64,000 nucleotides of DNA from Thermosynechococcus vestitus BP-1. GTDB lineage: Bacteria; Cyanobacteriota; Cyanobacteriia; Thermosynechococcales; Thermosynechococcaceae. Of this stretch, positions 1-11,060 are shown in pieces. Where the stretch lies: positions 806,001 to 870,000 of the forward strand of contig NC_004113.1 in the NCBI RefSeq assembly GCF_000011345.1, given 5' to 3'. The notes beneath the pieces are model-generated. The model was not told the DNA's origin. It did no database searches and worked only from the letters and a program-made list of their open reading frames with translations. A program made the translations under genes and the position numbers. Position 1 is the first letter of the stretch. Each line of letters opens with the position of its first letter.

Positions 1-442
1 AGGCAAACTGGAGGAGGCCATTCGAACCGCTGAGCAAATTGGTCGCGATCGCGCCCTCTCCCCCGAAGCCCTCAATCGCATTTGGCAATGGGACTATGAA
101 CTCAGCCTGCGCCAACGTCAACAGGCAGCCCCCACCCCCGCCTGGTGGGACAGCCCCCCCACTACCTCTGAAAGGACTGCTGAACCAGTCACTGAGCCAG
201 AATCAGCTTCCCCGGCAACACCCACAGCAGAGGCCACCACCCCTGGGGTATCTCCCCCAGCAACACCCACACCAGAGGCCACTACCCCTGGAGTATCTCC
301 CCCACCCACCCCTGAGACCACCATTGCCCCTGCCAGTCCTTCACCAACCCCTGAAGCTACTGTTGTCCCTACGCCGACACCTGTTCAATCTCCACCTGTT
401 CAATCTCCACCAGCGGAACCGGAACCAACGGCTACCCCCTAG
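1..442 (+). CDS. C-terminal part of a Pro/Thr-rich protein (5' truncated)
   Basis: An open frame enters the window at base 2 and runs without a start codon to TAG at 440-442. The first 40 or so residues are charged and helical-looking ([20 protein letters not shown]), resembling the end of a repeat or coiled-coil domain. The remaining ~100 residues are a low-complexity Pro/Thr/Ala/Glu tail built from near-repeats of the [12 protein letters not shown] kind. Such tails are usually unstructured linkers or extracytoplasmic extensions. The N-terminal domain lies outside the window, so the function cannot be named. A longer-looking frame with an ATG at 117 overlaps it but is out of phase with this coding sequence. 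Confidence 0.75.
   Translation, partial: GKLEEAIRTAEQIGRDRALSPEALNRIWQWDYELSLRQRQQAAPTPAWWDSPPTTSERTAEPVTEPESASPATPTAEATTPGVSPPATPTPEATTPGVSPPPTPETTIAPASPSPTPEATVVPTPTPVQSPPVQSPPAEPEPTATP
215..304 (+). repeat. Tandem 45-bp coding repeat, two copies
   Basis: Two adjacent imperfect 45-bp units (215-259 and 260-304) each begin gcaacaccca and end gtatctccccca. They encode 15-residue Pro/Thr-rich units. A shorter 15-bp perfect duplication (ctgttcaatctccac) follows at 381-410. Both keep the reading frame, as expected for a low-complexity tail expanding by slippage. Confidence 0.75.
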
Positions 443-495
443 GGATCGCTGGTCATCGTAAAATAGAGGCTCTGTGCAGTATCGATAGCCCAGGT

Positions 496-2304
496 ATGCG
501 CCTCTCCCAAATGCTCTTTGTCACGCTCCGCGATGAGCCAGCGGAAGCAGAAATTCCCAGCCACAAATTATTGCTGCGGGCGGGATATATTCGGCGGATT
601 GCCAGTGGCATCTATAGCTATCTGCCTTTGATGTGGCGAGTCTTGCAAAAAGTGAGCGCGATTGTTCGTGAAGAAATGAACCGCAGTGGTGCTTTGGAAT
701 GTTTGCTGCCGCAATTACAACCCGCTGAACTATGGCAAGAATCGGGACGTTGGGATACCTATACCAAAGCTGAGGGGATTATGTTTTCCCTCACCGATCG
801 CGCTCAGCGGCAGTTAGGACTCGGGCCCACCCATGAGGAGGTGATCACTGCCCTTGCCAAGGACTTGATTCGCTCCTATCGGCAGTTGCCCGTGCACCTG
901 TACCAAATTCAAACGAAATTCCGTGATGAAATTCGCCCGCGATTTGGCCTGATGCGGGGACGGGAATTCATTATGAAGGACGGCTACTCCTTCCATGCTG
1001 ATGTGGCCAGCCTGAAGGAAACCTACCAGGTGATGTACGACACCTATAGCCGTATTCTTCAGCGCTGTGGCCTGACGTTTCGAGCTGTGGAGGCGGATTC
1101 GGGGGCGATCGGCGGCTCGGGTTCCCATGAGTTTATGGTACTGGCTGCCGCCGGCGAAGATGAGGTGCTCTATACGGCTGACGGCCAATATGCCGCCAAT
1201 GTGGAAAAGGCCGTCTCGCTCCCCCCTGACGCGGTGCCAACAACCTACAAAACGGTGGCCACCCTAGATACCCCCAATGCAGCGACGATTGATGCCCTGG
1301 TTGAGCAGTTGCAGTGCCATCCTACGCAAATTGTCAAAAATGTCCTCTATCGAGCGGTCTTCGATAATGGGCGAGTGGGGCTTGTGCTGGTGAGTATTCG
1401 CGGCGATCAAGAGGTAAACAGCGTTAAGCTGCACAACACCCTCACTTCCCTTGCGCCCAACTACGGGGCAACGAAACTGCTGGATCTGCGGCTGGCAGAT
1501 GCCCATACAGCCCAAGAGTGGGCAGCCACCCCCATTCCCTTTGGTTACATTGGCCCTGATTTAGAAGATGCCGTTATTAAAGCCGATTCCCAAATCATTC
1601 CCCAGTGGATTCGCATTGCCGATCGCACCGTGGTGGAGTTAAAGCGATTTATTACCGGAGCCAATCGCGATCAACAGCATCGGGTGGGGGTGAACTGGGG
1701 CAAATCCTGTCCCCTGCCCGCAATTATTGCCGATGTTCGCAAAGCCCAGGCGGGCGATCGCGCCTGCCATGATCCAACCCAGCACCTAGAAGCGGCACGG
1801 GGCATTGAAATTGGCCATATTTTCCAGTTGGGCACCAAGTATTCTGAGGCAATGAAGGCCACCTATACCAATGAGCAGGGGGAAGAGGTCCCTCTGGTGA
1901 TGGGTTGCTATGGCATCGGCATTTCCCGCTTGGCCCAGGCGGCGGTGGAGCAGCACCACGACGCCCAAGGGATTGTCTGGCCGCTGGCGATCGCCCCCTA
2001 CCAGGTGATCATTGTTGTACCCAACATTGGGGATGCGCAGCAAATGCAGGCGGCCACTGACCTTTACGAGCAGCTTCAGGCGGCAGGGATTGAGGTGCTC
2101 CTCGACGATCGCGATGAACGGGCAGGAGTGAAATTCAAAGATGCCGATTTGATTGGCATTCCCTATCGGCTGGTGACCGGACGCGCGATCGCCAATGGTG
2201 AAGTGGAACTCATCATCCGGGCAACGGGGGCGAAATCCACCCTCCCCTTAACCGAGGTTGTTCGTTATCTTCAAAAGGAGATTGCTCAGCAGTTAGCCCC
2301 ATGA
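496..2304 (+). CDS. proS: Prolyl-tRNA synthetase
   Basis: Class II aminoacyl-tRNA synthetase that attaches proline to tRNA-Pro in the cytoplasm. At 602 residues it has the usual length of the bacterial type with the editing insertion between motifs 2 and 3. Visible motifs are GPTHEEV near residue 112, the motif 2 region [17 protein letters not shown], and motif 3 [17 protein letters not shown] near residue 470, followed by an anticodon-binding domain (IAPYQVIIV onward). The start is the ATG at 496, giving MRLSQML, typical of the family. The stop overlaps the start of the next gene by 4 bp, suggesting translational coupling. Confidence 0.97.
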   Translation: MRLSQMLFVTLRDEPAEAEIPSHKLLLRAGYIRRIASGIYSYLPLMWRVLQKVSAIVREEMNRSGALECLLPQLQPAELWQESGRWDTYTKAEGIMFSLTDRAQRQLGLGPTHEEVITALAKDLIRSYRQLPVHLYQIQTKFRDEIRPRFGLMRGREFIMKDGYSFHADVASLKETYQVMYDTYSRILQRCGLTFRAVEADSGAIGGSGSHEFMVLAAAGEDEVLYTADGQYAANVEKAVSLPPDAVPTTYKTVATLDTPNAATIDALVEQLQCHPTQIVKNVLYRAVFDNGRVGLVLVSIRGDQEVNSVKLHNTLTSLAPNYGATKLLDLRLADAHTAQEWAATPIPFGYIGPDLEDAVIKADSQIIPQWIRIADRTVVELKRFITGANRDQQHRVGVNWGKSCPLPAIIADVRKAQAGDRACHDPTQHLEAARGIEIGHIFQLGTKYSEAMKATYTNEQGEEVPLVMGCYGIGISRLAQAAVEQHHDAQGIVWPLAIAPYQVIIVVPNIGDAQQMQAATDLYEQLQAAGIEVLLDDRDERAGVKFKDADLIGIPYRLVTGRAIANGEVELIIRATGAKSTLPLTEVVRYLQKEIAQQLAP

Positions 2305-2930
2305 TTCTCAATCCCCAACAGCGCACGAAATTGGATAGCCGTAGGGACGATCTCTTTTATGCGGCACCGCGCTTTGTTACCCATGTGGATGATTTCTTTC
2401 TGGCCCGCCTCACGGATCTCTACCGCCAATACTTGCAGCCACAGATGCGGGTCTTGGACCTAATGAGTAGTTGGGTGTCCCATCTACCCCCAGAACTCTC
2501 CTTTCAGGAAGTCGTGGGGCATGGGATGAATGCGGCGGAGCTAGCCCGCAACCCCCGGCTAGATCGTTATTTTGTTCAGAATCTCAATGAAGAGTTGGCC
2601 TTGCCCCTAGAGGATGCCAGTTTTAATGCCGTGTTGATGGCAGTGTCGGTGCAGTACCTCCAATATCCGGAGGCAACTTTTACGGAAATTGCCCGCATCC
2701 TTAAGCCCCAAGGGGTGGTTATTGTCAGCTTCTCAAATCGAATGTTTTTTGAAAAAGCGATTCAGGCGTGGCGGGAGGGTAGCGAGGGCGATCGCGTGCA
2801 GTTGGTGCAAACCTATATCAACAGTACTCCTTCCCTCAAGGTGATTGCAACGCATCTGCCCCGCCTTTGGCCTTGGCGGGGATTTACCGATCCCTTCTAT
2901 GCTGTCGTTGGTCAAAAGCAAGCCGTGTAA
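2301..2930 (+). CDS. SAM-dependent methyltransferase, class I
   Basis: 209-residue protein with a Rossmann-type methyltransferase core. Motif I is degenerate: [12 protein letters not shown] replaces the usual VLDLGCGTG. The post-I acidic region is replaced by a [11 protein letters not shown] stretch. The later motifs are clear ([20 protein letters not shown], then [19 protein letters not shown]). The layout resembles UbiE/type-11 methyltransferases, but the substrate cannot be read from the sequence. It starts inside the last codon of proS (ATGA overlap), so the two are probably co-transcribed. The missing glycine-rich loop leaves open whether SAM is bound in the standard way. Confidence 0.8.
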   Translation: MILNPQQRTKLDSRRDDLFYAAPRFVTHVDDFFLARLTDLYRQYLQPQMRVLDLMSSWVSHLPPELSFQEVVGHGMNAAELARNPRLDRYFVQNLNEELALPLEDASFNAVLMAVSVQYLQYPEATFTEIARILKPQGVVIVSFSNRMFFEKAIQAWREGSEGDRVQLVQTYINSTPSLKVIATHLPRLWPWRGFTDPFYAVVGQKQAV

Positions 2931-3502
2931 TGGTCAGAGGTGGGGTCTATGAGCAGTTTCGCGGTGCCCTCCTTGGCCTCCTATGGGGGATCGCTAAAGA
3001 GAATGTCAATCTAGGGCAGACATTGCCCCACCAATGGTTAGCCGGCAACCAAGGGGAGTGGCCAGTTCAGCTACCACAGTTGTTGGCATCATGGGATCAA
3101 CCCTTGGTTTTAGTCCCCGAAGGAGTGCAGGAGATTCAAACTCTGCTCCATGAGTACCTAGAAGCCGCTTGGGTACCTGTGCCTTTGCCTGTACCCCCCG
3201 AGAGGGGGGACATCCTCCGCTATGCCTTGGCGATCGCCCCTTGGGACTTAGAACTGGCCCATCAAATTGTCAGCAAACACCAACCCAGTGCCGCTTTGCT
3301 CTTAAGCTGTCTTTTTGGTGCCTATTGGGGGGCACTGGCCCTACCCCTCGGTGCTTGGGAGTATTGGACGCCCACCGTGGCTGCAGTTCTCAGGAATGTG
3401 ATGGCGCAATGGACAGGGGGGATGGGAAACGAGATCGCAATTGCCCCCAAGGCTGGATTACAACACTGGAGAAGGAACGGCACTGGGAACATAGCGCTCT
3501 AG
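2930..3502 (+). CDS. Conserved hypothetical protein
   Basis: 190-residue protein starting at the ATG that overlaps the methyltransferase stop by one base (TAATG). It opens with [17 protein letters not shown], which recalls the first helix of ADP-ribosylglycohydrolase-like proteins, and contains a second helix [18 protein letters not shown] near residue 125 with the same small-residue pattern. The metal-binding aspartates of that family are not evident, so enzyme activity is doubtful. Its last 45 bp overlap, tail to tail, the end of murA on the other strand. Confidence 0.65.
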
Positions 3503-4777
3503 CTGTGCACCCAAACCTTGCAATTTGGCTTCAATTTGCCAGTAGCCCCGATCTAAGTGCTGCAAGCCATAGACGTGGGTTTCCCCGTGGGCAGCGAGTC
3601 CAGCAACAACTAAAGCCGCTGTGGCGCGCAAATCCGTACCGGTTACCGGCGCACCGGAAAGATGGGGCACCCCGCGAATGGCAGCGTGATTCCCCTTGAC
3701 GCGAATATCGGCACCCATGCGATTCAGCTCAGCCACATGGCCAAAGCGATTTTCAAACACGGTTTCACTGACTAAACTATTTCCCTCACTAATAGCCAGC
3801 AACGTCATCATCAGCGCCTGCATATCCGTGGGAAAGCCAGGGTAGGGGAGCGTTTCAATGTCGGTGGCACGATAGCGCTGGGCAGGGGTGAAGCAGACAC
3901 GGGTGGGATCGGGAAATTCAATCTTCGCTCCCATCTCTGCCAGTTTGGCAACCACAGGCGTCAGGTGGCTAGGAATCACGGGTGCCAAAGTAATTGCCGA
4001 GCGGGTGACCGCCGCCGCCAAGAGAAATGTACCCGCTTCGATGCGATCGGGGATGATTTCGTATTCAGTACCGTGGAGGCGATCAACCCCGACAATCGTG
4101 ATCGAATTGGTGCCGGCGCCATAGATTTTTGCCCCCATGGCGATACAGAAGTTGGCCAAATCCACCACTTCCGGTTCTTGGGCCGCATTTTCAATCGTGG
4201 TTTCCCCCTCGGCAAGGGTGGCGGCCATCATTAATGTTTCAGTGGCACCGACGCTGGGATAGTCCAAGTAAATCCGGGTGCCTTTAAGTTTGGTGGCACG
4301 GGCGGTGACAACACCGTGATCAATGGTGACTTCGGCCCCCATTGCCTGCAAACCGCGCACATGCAGTTCCACTGGACGGGCACCAATAGCGCACCCCCCT
4401 GGCAAGGGAACGCGGGCAACACCCAAGCGTGCCACCAAAGGGCCAATGGCAAAAAAACTTGCCCGCAGTTGGCTGACTAGGGCATAGGGGGGATCATTGG
4501 TATTTAATGCTGTGGCATCAATAGCGATCGCCTCACTGCCAAGGCGTTGTACCTTGACCCCCAATGCCTGTAAAATTTCCCCCAGGCGACGAATATCTGC
4601 TAGATCAGGCACGGCACGGAGAATCGTTGTATCCGCTGCTAGGAGTGCCCCCGCCATCAAGACGAGTGCTGAATTCTTGGCTCCGCTAATCCTCACCTCA
4701 CCCGATAACCGATAGCCCCCCTGAATCTTGAGGTGTGCCTGCTCTGTGGTCAGCGGCGGTGTGGTCAAGGCTAGCAT
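3458..4777 (-). CDS. murA: UDP-N-acetylglucosamine 1-carboxyvinyltransferase
   Basis: First committed enzyme of peptidoglycan synthesis: transfers enolpyruvate from PEP to UDP-GlcNAc in the cytoplasm. 439 residues, normal length for the family. The N-terminal signature [16 protein letters not shown] (about 31-46) is present, and the catalytic cysteine is in [14 protein letters not shown] at residue 129, so the enzyme should be fosfomycin-sensitive in principle. The C-terminal half carries the expected GFPTDMQA and TGTDLRA motifs. It is transcribed alone on the reverse strand and converges with the preceding hypothetical gene. Confidence 0.97.
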
Positions 4778-4889
4778 AGTTCACTCTCACAGCCAAAAGA
4801 ATTCCAAGCGATTATATCCTATCAGTGCGAATTTTATGCAAAGATCAACAGAGGAAAGATAGTTATTGTGCAAGTCATTTCATTTTTTG

Positions 4890-5321
4890 ATGGAACCCCA
4901 AAATCTCAGCGATTTACTGCGGCAAGAGGTAGCTAAACAGAGTCAAGCCCCCAGCAAGCGGAGTCGCCACCAGCCCACCAAGGCAGAACTAGAGCAAGAA
5001 CTGGCCACCCTCAAGGCAGCCTTAGCAGCTGTAGAAGCTGAGAAAATGGCTCAGAGCGCCCAGATAGAACAACTGCAAAAGGAATTGCAAAGGTGGCGCG
5101 ATCGCGCCCAAGGGCTCGACAGCGAGCTTCAGGAACTCCAAACCCGCCATCAGGCGCTAGTAGCCGAATTTGAAGAGGCCAAGGCAGTCATTCGCCAACT
5201 CACTGCCCCTCGGCCCTACCGTTTTGAGGATGTGGGATTTAAGCCCCTTGTCAATGAAATTCCTACCCCCAATCCCAATGCCTCTCCCCTTGGGGATGCG
5301 GAAATTGGCTGGTTCGACTAG
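4890..5321 (+). CDS. Coiled-coil protein
   Basis: 143-residue cytosolic protein dominated by a long coiled coil (about residues 25-110) with heptad-spaced Leu/Ala and many Glu, Lys and Gln. The final ~35 residues (RPYRFEDVGFKPLVNEIPTPN) look like a short conserved peptide. No enzymatic motif is seen. The start is uncertain: the ATG at 4890 lacks a ribosome site, whereas an in-frame TTG at 4866 has GAGG at 4851-4854 and would add eight residues. Likely a structural or adaptor protein; function unknown. Confidence 0.7.
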   Translation: MEPQNLSDLLRQEVAKQSQAPSKRSRHQPTKAELEQELATLKAALAAVEAEKMAQSAQIEQLQKELQRWRDRAQGLDSELQELQTRHQALVAEFEEAKAVIRQLTAPRPYRFEDVGFKPLVNEIPTPNPNASPLGDAEIGWFD

Positions 5322-5484
5322 GGATGGTCCAAGCCCTGGGGAGCCTCTTTGAGAATATTAAAAAAATGTAAAGGCAGATAAATCAATTATTAAAATTCCC
5401 GCAGTGGTAATTTAATGTACATTTCACAAATCTGTATTAGCCTTAAGTTAAGTTATTGCCGATTCCTGCAGAGCCACAGTTTTC

Positions 5485-8085
5485 ATGAATAATCCCGCCA
5501 CTCCTGACGGTTATCCTGTTCATTCAGTTTCCCAGACCAACCCTGCTGCCAAGGATGAACACTGCGATTTGTATATCGAGAGCGATCGCACAGGGATGAC
5601 AGTGCAAACCCTGAAGCGCGCCTTTGTGGATAATCTCCACTACATCCAGGGCAAGGATGCCATGTTTGCTACGCCCTATGATTACTTCATGGCCCTGGCC
5701 TACACGGTGCGCGATCGCCTGCTGCATCGGCGGATTAAAACCGCCCAAACCTATTTTGAGCAGGATGCAAAGGTGGTCTATTACCTATCGGCAGAGTTTC
5801 TCATTGGTCGCTTGCTCCTGAACAACCTAATTAACGTCGGCCTCTACGAGCAAACAAAGCAGGCAATGGCCGACTTTGGCCTTGACCTCAACGAACTGAT
5901 GGATCGTGAACCAGAGCCGGGGCTAGGCAATGGCGGTCTAGGACGCTTAGCGGCTTGTTTCCTCGACTCTCTGGCTACTCTTGAAATCCCCGCTGTCGGC
6001 TATGGCATTCGCTATGAGTTTGGTATTTTCGAGCAAATTATCACCAATGGCTGGCAGCACGAGGTCCCCGACAACTGGTTGCGCTTTGGTAACCCCTGGG
6101 AAATTGCCCGTCCTGATTACAACGTTGAAGTGAAGTTTGGCGGTCATACCGAAGCCTACACTGATGCCCAAGGGCACTACCGCGTCCGTTGGATCCCCAG
6201 CACCACCGTTTTTGGCACGCCCTACGATACGCCCATTCCCGGCTATGGCAAAAATACGGTAAATACGCTCCGTCTCTGGAGTGCTCGTGCAGCCCAAGAC
6301 TTCAACCTTCAGGTGTTTAACGCCGGGGACTACACCCAAGCAGTTTCTGAAAAAACCTTTAGTGAGAACATCTCGAAGGTCCTCTACCCCAACGACAACA
6401 CCCCCCAGGGCAAAGAATTGCGGCTGCGGCAACAGTATTTCTTTGTCTCCTGTTCGTTGCAGGACATTATCCGCCTCTACTTGCGCCGGCACACCAGCTT
6501 TGATGCCTTCCCCGACAAGGTGGCCATTCAGCTCAACGATACTCACCCCGCCATTGGTGTGGCTGAACTGATGCGACTGCTGGTGGATGAGTACCAACTG
6601 GGGTGGGAAAAAGCGTGGGACATCACCCAGCGCACCTTTGCCTATACCAACCACACGCTGCTGGCGGAGGCCCTTGAACGCTGGTCGGTAGATCTCTTTG
6701 GTCAACTGCTACCGCGCCACTTAGAAATCATTTACGAGATTAACTACCGCTTTCTGAATGAGATTCGCCTGCGTTACCCTGGCAATACCGCGCGGTTGGC
6801 ACGGATGTCCCTGATTGAGGAAAGTTATCCCAAGCAGGTGCGTATGGCGCATTTGGCCTGTGTTGGCAGCCATACGGTCAATGGTGTGGCGGAACTCCAT
6901 ACAGAACTGATCAAGGAGGAACTCCTACGGGACTTCTATGAGATGTATCCCCACAAATTCCAGAACAAAACCAATGGCATTACCCCTCGCCGTTGGCTGC
7001 TGATGAGTAATCCCCCCTTGGCCAGTCTGATTACCGAAACGCTGAAGAGCGATCGCTGGATTACCCACCTAGAAGACCTGCGCGGCCTAGAACCCTACGC
7101 AACCGATCCCGCCTTTCAGGCGAAGTGGCAGCAAGTCAAACAAGCCAACAAAGAGCGCTTAGCGGAGTACATCTGGCGCAACAACCAAATTGAGGTGGAT
7201 CCCTACTCCCTCTTTGACATTCAAGTGAAGCGCATCCACGAGTACAAACGGCAGCATTTGGCCGTGCTCCACATCATTACGCTCTACGAACAAATTAAGG
7301 CCAACCCCAACATTGATCTTCAACCGCGTACATTTATTTTTGGTGGCAAGGCGGCTCCCGGCTACTTCATGGCCAAGATGATCATCAAGCTGATCAATTC
7401 TGTGGCCGACATGGTCAACCACGACAGCGATGTGAATGGTCGCCTCAAAGTGGTGTTCCTCAGCAACTACTCAGTCTCCCTTGGTGAAATGGTCTATCCT
7501 GCCGCTGATCTCTCGGAGCAGATCTCCACCGCTGGCAAAGAGGCCTCTGGCACTGGGAATATGAAGTTTGCTCTCAATGGCGCCCTGACGATTGGAACGC
7601 TAGACGGTGCAAATGTGGAAATCCGCCAAGAGGTGGGGGCAGAGAACTTCTTCCTCTTTGGTTTGACAGCGCAAGAGGTGATGAGCCTGAAAGCGGAAGG
7701 CTACAACCCCCACGAGTACTACAACAGCAACCCAATGCTCAAGAAGGTCATTGACAGCCTGATTTCCGACTACTTCAATCCGCGGGAGCCAGGGCTATTT
7801 GAACCCATTGTTAATTCCCTGCTCAATGAGGATCAATATATGCTCTTGGCGGACTACCAATCCTACGTGGACTGTCAACAACGGGTCGCCCAAGCCTTCC
7901 GCGATAAGAGCCACTGGACCCAGATGTCTATTCTCAATGTGGCGCGCATGGGCAAATTCTCCAGCGATCGCACCATTGCTGAGTACTGCAAGGACATCTG
8001 GCATGTTGAACCTGTTCCTGTTTCCTTGGACACTTGTCGGCCTGCGTTTCGCCCCAGTCGCATCAGTCAAGCCAGTGGTCTTTAG
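5485..8085 (+). CDS. glgP: Glycogen phosphorylase
   Basis: Releases glucose-1-phosphate from glycogen using phosphate and pyridoxal phosphate. 866 residues, full length for glycosyltransferase family 35. Visible motifs include [21 protein letters not shown] near residue 140, the substrate loop region, [15 protein letters not shown], and the PLP-binding segment [19 protein letters not shown] near residue 690 whose lysine holds the cofactor. It stands alone, preceded by a 160-bp AT-rich gap. In cyanobacteria it mobilises night-time carbon reserves. No clear promoter motif could be assigned. Confidence 0.97.
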   Translation: MNNPATPDGYPVHSVSQTNPAAKDEHCDLYIESDRTGMTVQTLKRAFVDNLHYIQGKDAMFATPYDYFMALAYTVRDRLLHRRIKTAQTYFEQDAKVVYYLSAEFLIGRLLLNNLINVGLYEQTKQAMADFGLDLNELMDREPEPGLGNGGLGRLAACFLDSLATLEIPAVGYGIRYEFGIFEQIITNGWQHEVPDNWLRFGNPWEIARPDYNVEVKFGGHTEAYTDAQGHYRVRWIPSTTVFGTPYDTPIPGYGKNTVNTLRLWSARAAQDFNLQVFNAGDYTQAVSEKTFSENISKVLYPNDNTPQGKELRLRQQYFFVSCSLQDIIRLYLRRHTSFDAFPDKVAIQLNDTHPAIGVAELMRLLVDEYQLGWEKAWDITQRTFAYTNHTLLAEALERWSVDLFGQLLPRHLEIIYEINYRFLNEIRLRYPGNTARLARMSLIEESYPKQVRMAHLACVGSHTVNGVAELHTELIKEELLRDFYEMYPHKFQNKTNGITPRRWLLMSNPPLASLITETLKSDRWITHLEDLRGLEPYATDPAFQAKWQQVKQANKERLAEYIWRNNQIEVDPYSLFDIQVKRIHEYKRQHLAVLHIITLYEQIKANPNIDLQPRTFIFGGKAAPGYFMAKMIIKLINSVADMVNHDSDVNGRLKVVFLSNYSVSLGEMVYPAADLSEQISTAGKEASGTGNMKFALNGALTIGTLDGANVEIRQEVGAENFFLFGLTAQEVMSLKAEGYNPHEYYNSNPMLKKVIDSLISDYFNPREPGLFEPIVNSLLNEDQYMLLADYQSYVDCQQRVAQAFRDKSHWTQMSILNVARMGKFSSDRTIAEYCKDIWHVEPVPVSLDTCRPAFRPSRISQASGL

Positions 8086-8140
8086 GTGAGTGTCTTTTTG
8101 CTCTACACTAGGGCAAGTCTCAAGCTGGGGAACAAAATGA

Positions 8141-9406
8141 ATGGCAGGAATCGCTGCAGCCCTACGGGTTTTTCAAAGTCGCAAAATGGCGGCACTGCTC
8201 TTGTTGGGCTTTTCGTCAGGGTTGCCCCTGTTTCTCACCAGCCGAACACTGCAAGCATGGATGACCGTTGAAGGCATTGACTTGACGGCCATTGGCCTCT
8301 TTAGCCTTGTGGGGTTGCCCTACTCCCTGAAGTTTCTCTGGTCACCCTTGCTGGATCGCTATAGGATGCCCTTTTTGGGACGGCGGCGGGGCTGGTTACT
8401 GCTGATTCAGCTGCTCCTGTTGGGGGCGATCGCCCTGATGGCGGTGCAGGATCCCAGTAGGAGCCTGCGGCTGTTGGCGATCAATGCCCTCGCCATTGCC
8501 TTCCTAAGCGCCAGTCAAGATATTGCCGTGGATGCCTACCGTGCCGATGTCCTCGCGCCCCCTGAAATGGGAGCAGGTGCGGGTATTTATGTCCTTGGCT
8601 ATCGCATAGCGCTTTTGGTCACAGGTTCCCTAGCCTTGATCCTTGCGGATCAACTGCCCTGGCCAGTGGTTTACGCCCTGATGGCGCTGCTAATGGGGGT
8701 GGGTATGGTCACTACCCTCTGGGCACCGGAACCAGAGGTGCAGCCCCCGGCTCCGCCGTCATTGGCGCAAGCAGTCATTCGGCCCTTCCTTGATTTTTTC
8801 CAGCGCTACGGCTGGGGCACGGGGCTGATTATTTTGCTCTTTATCTGCCTCTATCGCTTGGGGGATGCCCTCACGGGCAACATGATGACCCCTTTCCTGT
8901 TGCAGCAGGGCTTTAGCCAAACCCAAATTGGGGCCGTACAGGGGGGTGTAGGACTGATGGCCACCATCGTTGGCGCCCTTGCTGGGGGAGCGGCCATCAG
9001 TCAAATTGGTATTCACCGTGCTCTGTGGATTATGGGGGGATTGCAAGCGTCTAGCAATCTCTCCTATTTTGTTTTGGCCAATGCCGGTGCCAATCCAACA
9101 GTGATGGTGGCTGCCATTAGTATTGATAACTTCTGTGCCGGGCTGGCGATCGCTGCTCTGACGGCTCTGTTAATGAGTCTTTGCAACCCCCAATTTAGTG
9201 CAACCCAGTATGCGCTGCTCTCCAGTCTCTTTGCTTTTAGTCGGGATATCCTGGCGGCCCCTGCGGGTAAAGTGGCAGAAATGATGGGGTGGCCACTCTT
9301 TTTTCTCTTTACAATTGGCGCTGCCTTACCAGCTCTGCTACTTTTGCCGTTTTTTGCTCCTTGGCAAGCGAGGCCCGCCTTTCCCCGTCCCGGCAGTGAT
9401 GATTGA
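8141..9406 (+). CDS. AmpG-like major facilitator transporter
   Basis: 421-residue integral membrane protein with about twelve hydrophobic helices. The N-terminal signature [19 protein letters not shown] and the [12 protein letters not shown] loop are characteristic of the PAT/AmpG branch of the major facilitator family, which imports muropeptides or transports acetyl-CoA. A conserved [16 protein letters not shown] segment lies near residue 125. Likely inner-membrane uptake of peptidoglycan fragments, but the substrate is inferred from the family only. The end lies just upstream of aroB. Confidence 0.85.
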   Translation: MAGIAAALRVFQSRKMAALLLLGFSSGLPLFLTSRTLQAWMTVEGIDLTAIGLFSLVGLPYSLKFLWSPLLDRYRMPFLGRRRGWLLLIQLLLLGAIALMAVQDPSRSLRLLAINALAIAFLSASQDIAVDAYRADVLAPPEMGAGAGIYVLGYRIALLVTGSLALILADQLPWPVVYALMALLMGVGMVTTLWAPEPEVQPPAPPSLAQAVIRPFLDFFQRYGWGTGLIILLFICLYRLGDALTGNMMTPFLLQQGFSQTQIGAVQGGVGLMATIVGALAGGAAISQIGIHRALWIMGGLQASSNLSYFVLANAGANPTVMVAAISIDNFCAGLAIAALTALLMSLCNPQFSATQYALLSSLFAFSRDILAAPAGKVAEMMGWPLFFLFTIGAALPALLLLPFFAPWQARPAFPRPGSDD

Positions 9407-9452
9407 AAATACTGGATGTGACTTGATGTCGATGCCCCTAGCAAATCCTCCA

Positions 9453-10559
9453 ATGACGACGCTGATTCCCGTTCCCCTTGGTGAGCACTCCTATCGGATC
9501 GCCATTGGTGCCAACACCCGGCGGCAGTTGCCCGCTCTTTTGGCCGCATATACCCCCTTGACCCCGAAAGCACCCGCCCTCATTGTCTCTAATCCACAAA
9601 TTTGGCGGCACTACGGCACGGATGTGCAAGGGGCATTAACGCAAGCCGGCTGGCAGGTGACCCCCTGCATCCTACCGGCGGGGGAACGCTACAAAACCCT
9701 CAGAACTGTTGAAAAGATTTATGATGCTGCCCTGAGTCAGCGTTTAGAGCGGGGTTCCACCCTCTTTGCCCTTGGCGGTGGCGTCATTGGCGACATGACT
9801 GGCTTTGCAGCAGCGACCTGGCTGCGGGGAATTGCGGTGGTTCAGATTCCCACCAGTCTGTTGGCGATGGTGGATGCGGCCATTGGTGGGAAAACAGGGG
9901 TGAACCATCCCCAGGGCAAAAATCTTATTGGCGCCTTTCATCAACCCCGTCTTGTGGTCATTGATCCTGATGTTTTGGCAACCCTGCCCCCGAGAGAATT
10001 TCGTGCTGGCATGGCAGAGGTGATTAAGTACGGCGTCATTTGGGATGCTGAGCTATTTCATTTGTTGAGTCAGTTGCCGCGCTTGGATTGCATGGGTGCT
10101 TTGCCCTCTGAGCAGTTCATCCAAGTCCTGCGGCGTTCCTGCCAAGCAAAGGTGGATGTGGTTAGCAAGGATGAGCGGGAAGCGGGGCTGCGTGCCATTT
10201 TGAATTATGGGCATACGATTGGCCATGCCCTTGAAAGTATAGGCAACTATCGTCTTTTGAACCACGGTGAGGCGGTGGCCATTGGTATGATTGCCGCTGG
10301 GGAACTAGCGGTGGCGCTGGGGTATTGGTCAGCAGAAGCTGCCGCTGCCCAACGGGCACTGATTCTCAAAGCAAAGCTGCCCACAACGATCCCCCCCCAC
10401 TTTGATGTGGAGGGACTGCTGGCACTCCTACAGCACGACAAGAAGGTTCAGGCGCAAAATGTACGGTTTATTCTCCCCACCGCCATTGGCCATGGGCAAA
10501 TTTGCGATCAGGTACCGGCAGAACTGATTCGAGAGACGCTCCATCGCCTGCAGGCCTAG
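9453..10559 (+). CDS. aroB: 3-dehydroquinate synthase
   Basis: Second step of the shikimate pathway: converts DAHP to 3-dehydroquinate using NAD+ and a divalent metal. About 368 residues from the ATG at 9453 ([16 protein letters not shown]), which fits the family length. In-frame ATGs at 9399, 9426 and 9432 are possible, and none has a good ribosome site. The NAD-binding [18 protein letters not shown], the [19 protein letters not shown] loop and the metal-site histidines ([21 protein letters not shown]) are all present. The last bases overlap the stop of the following reverse-strand gene. Confidence 0.95.
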   Translation: MTTLIPVPLGEHSYRIAIGANTRRQLPALLAAYTPLTPKAPALIVSNPQIWRHYGTDVQGALTQAGWQVTPCILPAGERYKTLRTVEKIYDAALSQRLERGSTLFALGGGVIGDMTGFAAATWLRGIAVVQIPTSLLAMVDAAIGGKTGVNHPQGKNLIGAFHQPRLVVIDPDVLATLPPREFRAGMAEVIKYGVIWDAELFHLLSQLPRLDCMGALPSEQFIQVLRRSCQAKVDVVSKDEREAGLRAILNYGHTIGHALESIGNYRLLNHGEAVAIGMIAAGELAVALGYWSAEAAAAQRALILKAKLPTTIPPHFDVEGLLALLQHDKKVQAQNVRFILPTAIGHGQICDQVPAELIRETLHRLQA

Positions 10560-10789
10560 CTAGAGGGTGGAGTGTCTAGCAAACTTTTTTTGCTGGCTTT
10601 TAATTCTTTCCAGAGATTTTTAATTTGCTTATAGGCGTCCTGAGGGGAGAGTTTGCCACTGTTTTCGAGGCTGGCAATGTAGCTCACTCGGGTTGCAAAT
10701 TCCTGCAGGTTGGCATCAAATAAAAAGTTTTCGGGTGTAAACTCACCATAGTAACGGTGGTGGGGGTGTAAAAATTCGTATTTATTCAT
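10556..10789 (-). CDS. Small conserved cyanobacterial protein (DUF7219-like)
   Basis: 77-residue soluble protein without signal or membrane segment. The sequence [20 protein letters not shown] and the later [20 protein letters not shown] are, from memory, those of a small cyanobacterium-specific family of unknown role; the family name is given with moderate certainty. The gene lies directly downstream of the Pho-box-like array at 10816-10856 when read on its own strand, so it is one of two candidates for control by that element. It overlaps the end of aroB by 4 bp. Confidence 0.75.
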   Translation of the reverse strand: MNKYEFLHPHHRYYGEFTPENFLFDANLQEFATRVSYIASLENSGKLSPQDAYKQIKNLWKELKASKKSLLDTPPSS

Positions 10790-10815
10790 TGCTTACCTAT
10801 CCTTTGCGCGCAGGA

Positions 10816-10856
10816 ATTAACCTAGGATTAACCTATTTTTAACCCTAGCTTAACTA
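10816..10856 (+). promoter_or_regulatory. Four-copy Pho-box-like direct repeat array
   Basis: Four 8-bp units sit at an exact 11-bp period: ATTAACCT (10816), ATTAACCT (10827), TTTAACCC (10838) and CTTAACTA (10849), separated by 3-bp spacers. This is the arrangement described for SphR/PhoB Pho boxes in cyanobacteria (PyTTAAPyPy(T/A) repeats with 3-bp spacing). It lies between divergent genes, 27 bp from the start of the 77-residue gene and about 200 bp from the forward gene at 11061. Binding is inferred from pattern alone. Confidence 0.55.
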
Positions 10857-10943
10857 ATTTTCCCTGGGATTAGTGTAACTGCCGTAACAAAACTGTGAAC
10901 TCCCTGGGGGGGTAAAAGGGGCTTTGTTAACAAATATTAGCAA

Positions 10944-10965
10944 AAAGTTAAGCATTATTAACTTT
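10944..10965. promoter_or_regulatory. 22-bp perfect dyad
   Basis: AAAGTTAA at 10944-10951 and TTAACTTT at 10958-10965 are perfect inverted copies around a 6-bp centre. Being AT-only in its arms it is a weak hairpin but a plausible site for a dimeric regulator. It sits between the Pho-box-like array and the forward gene at 11061. Confidence 0.35.
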
Positions 10966-10988
10966 GATTGATTAAATAAAGGAGACTT

Positions 10989-11014
10989 ATCACACTACAT
11001 AAGGGAAGTGTGAT
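10989..11014 (+). promoter_or_regulatory. Inverted repeat / leader hairpin
   Basis: ATCACACT (10989-10996) pairs perfectly with AGTGTGAT (11007-11014) around a 10-base loop. It lies about 47 bp upstream of the ATG at 11061, so it could be a leader hairpin or an operator. It has no T-run after it, which argues against a terminator. The half-sites are in the reverse order to a CRP site (TGTGA-N6-TCACA). Confidence 0.4.
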
Positions 11015-11060
11015 CCCTCGCGATCGCCAGATAAAATGCTGTGATTTAGGAAATGGATAG

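Noticed and set aside
39-461. Long proline-rich frame overlapping the first gene
   Set aside because: It is out of phase with the frame entering at base 2, which shows the helical segment and in-frame Pro/Thr repeats ending at 442.
5947-6705. 252-codon reverse frame inside glgP
   Set aside because: Antisense shadow of a strongly conserved phosphorylase; no family match and no ribosome site.
10989-11014. Hairpin considered as a CRP (SyCRP1) site
   Set aside because: The half-sites are TCACA...TGTGA with a 10+ bp centre, the reverse of TGTGA-N6-TCACA.
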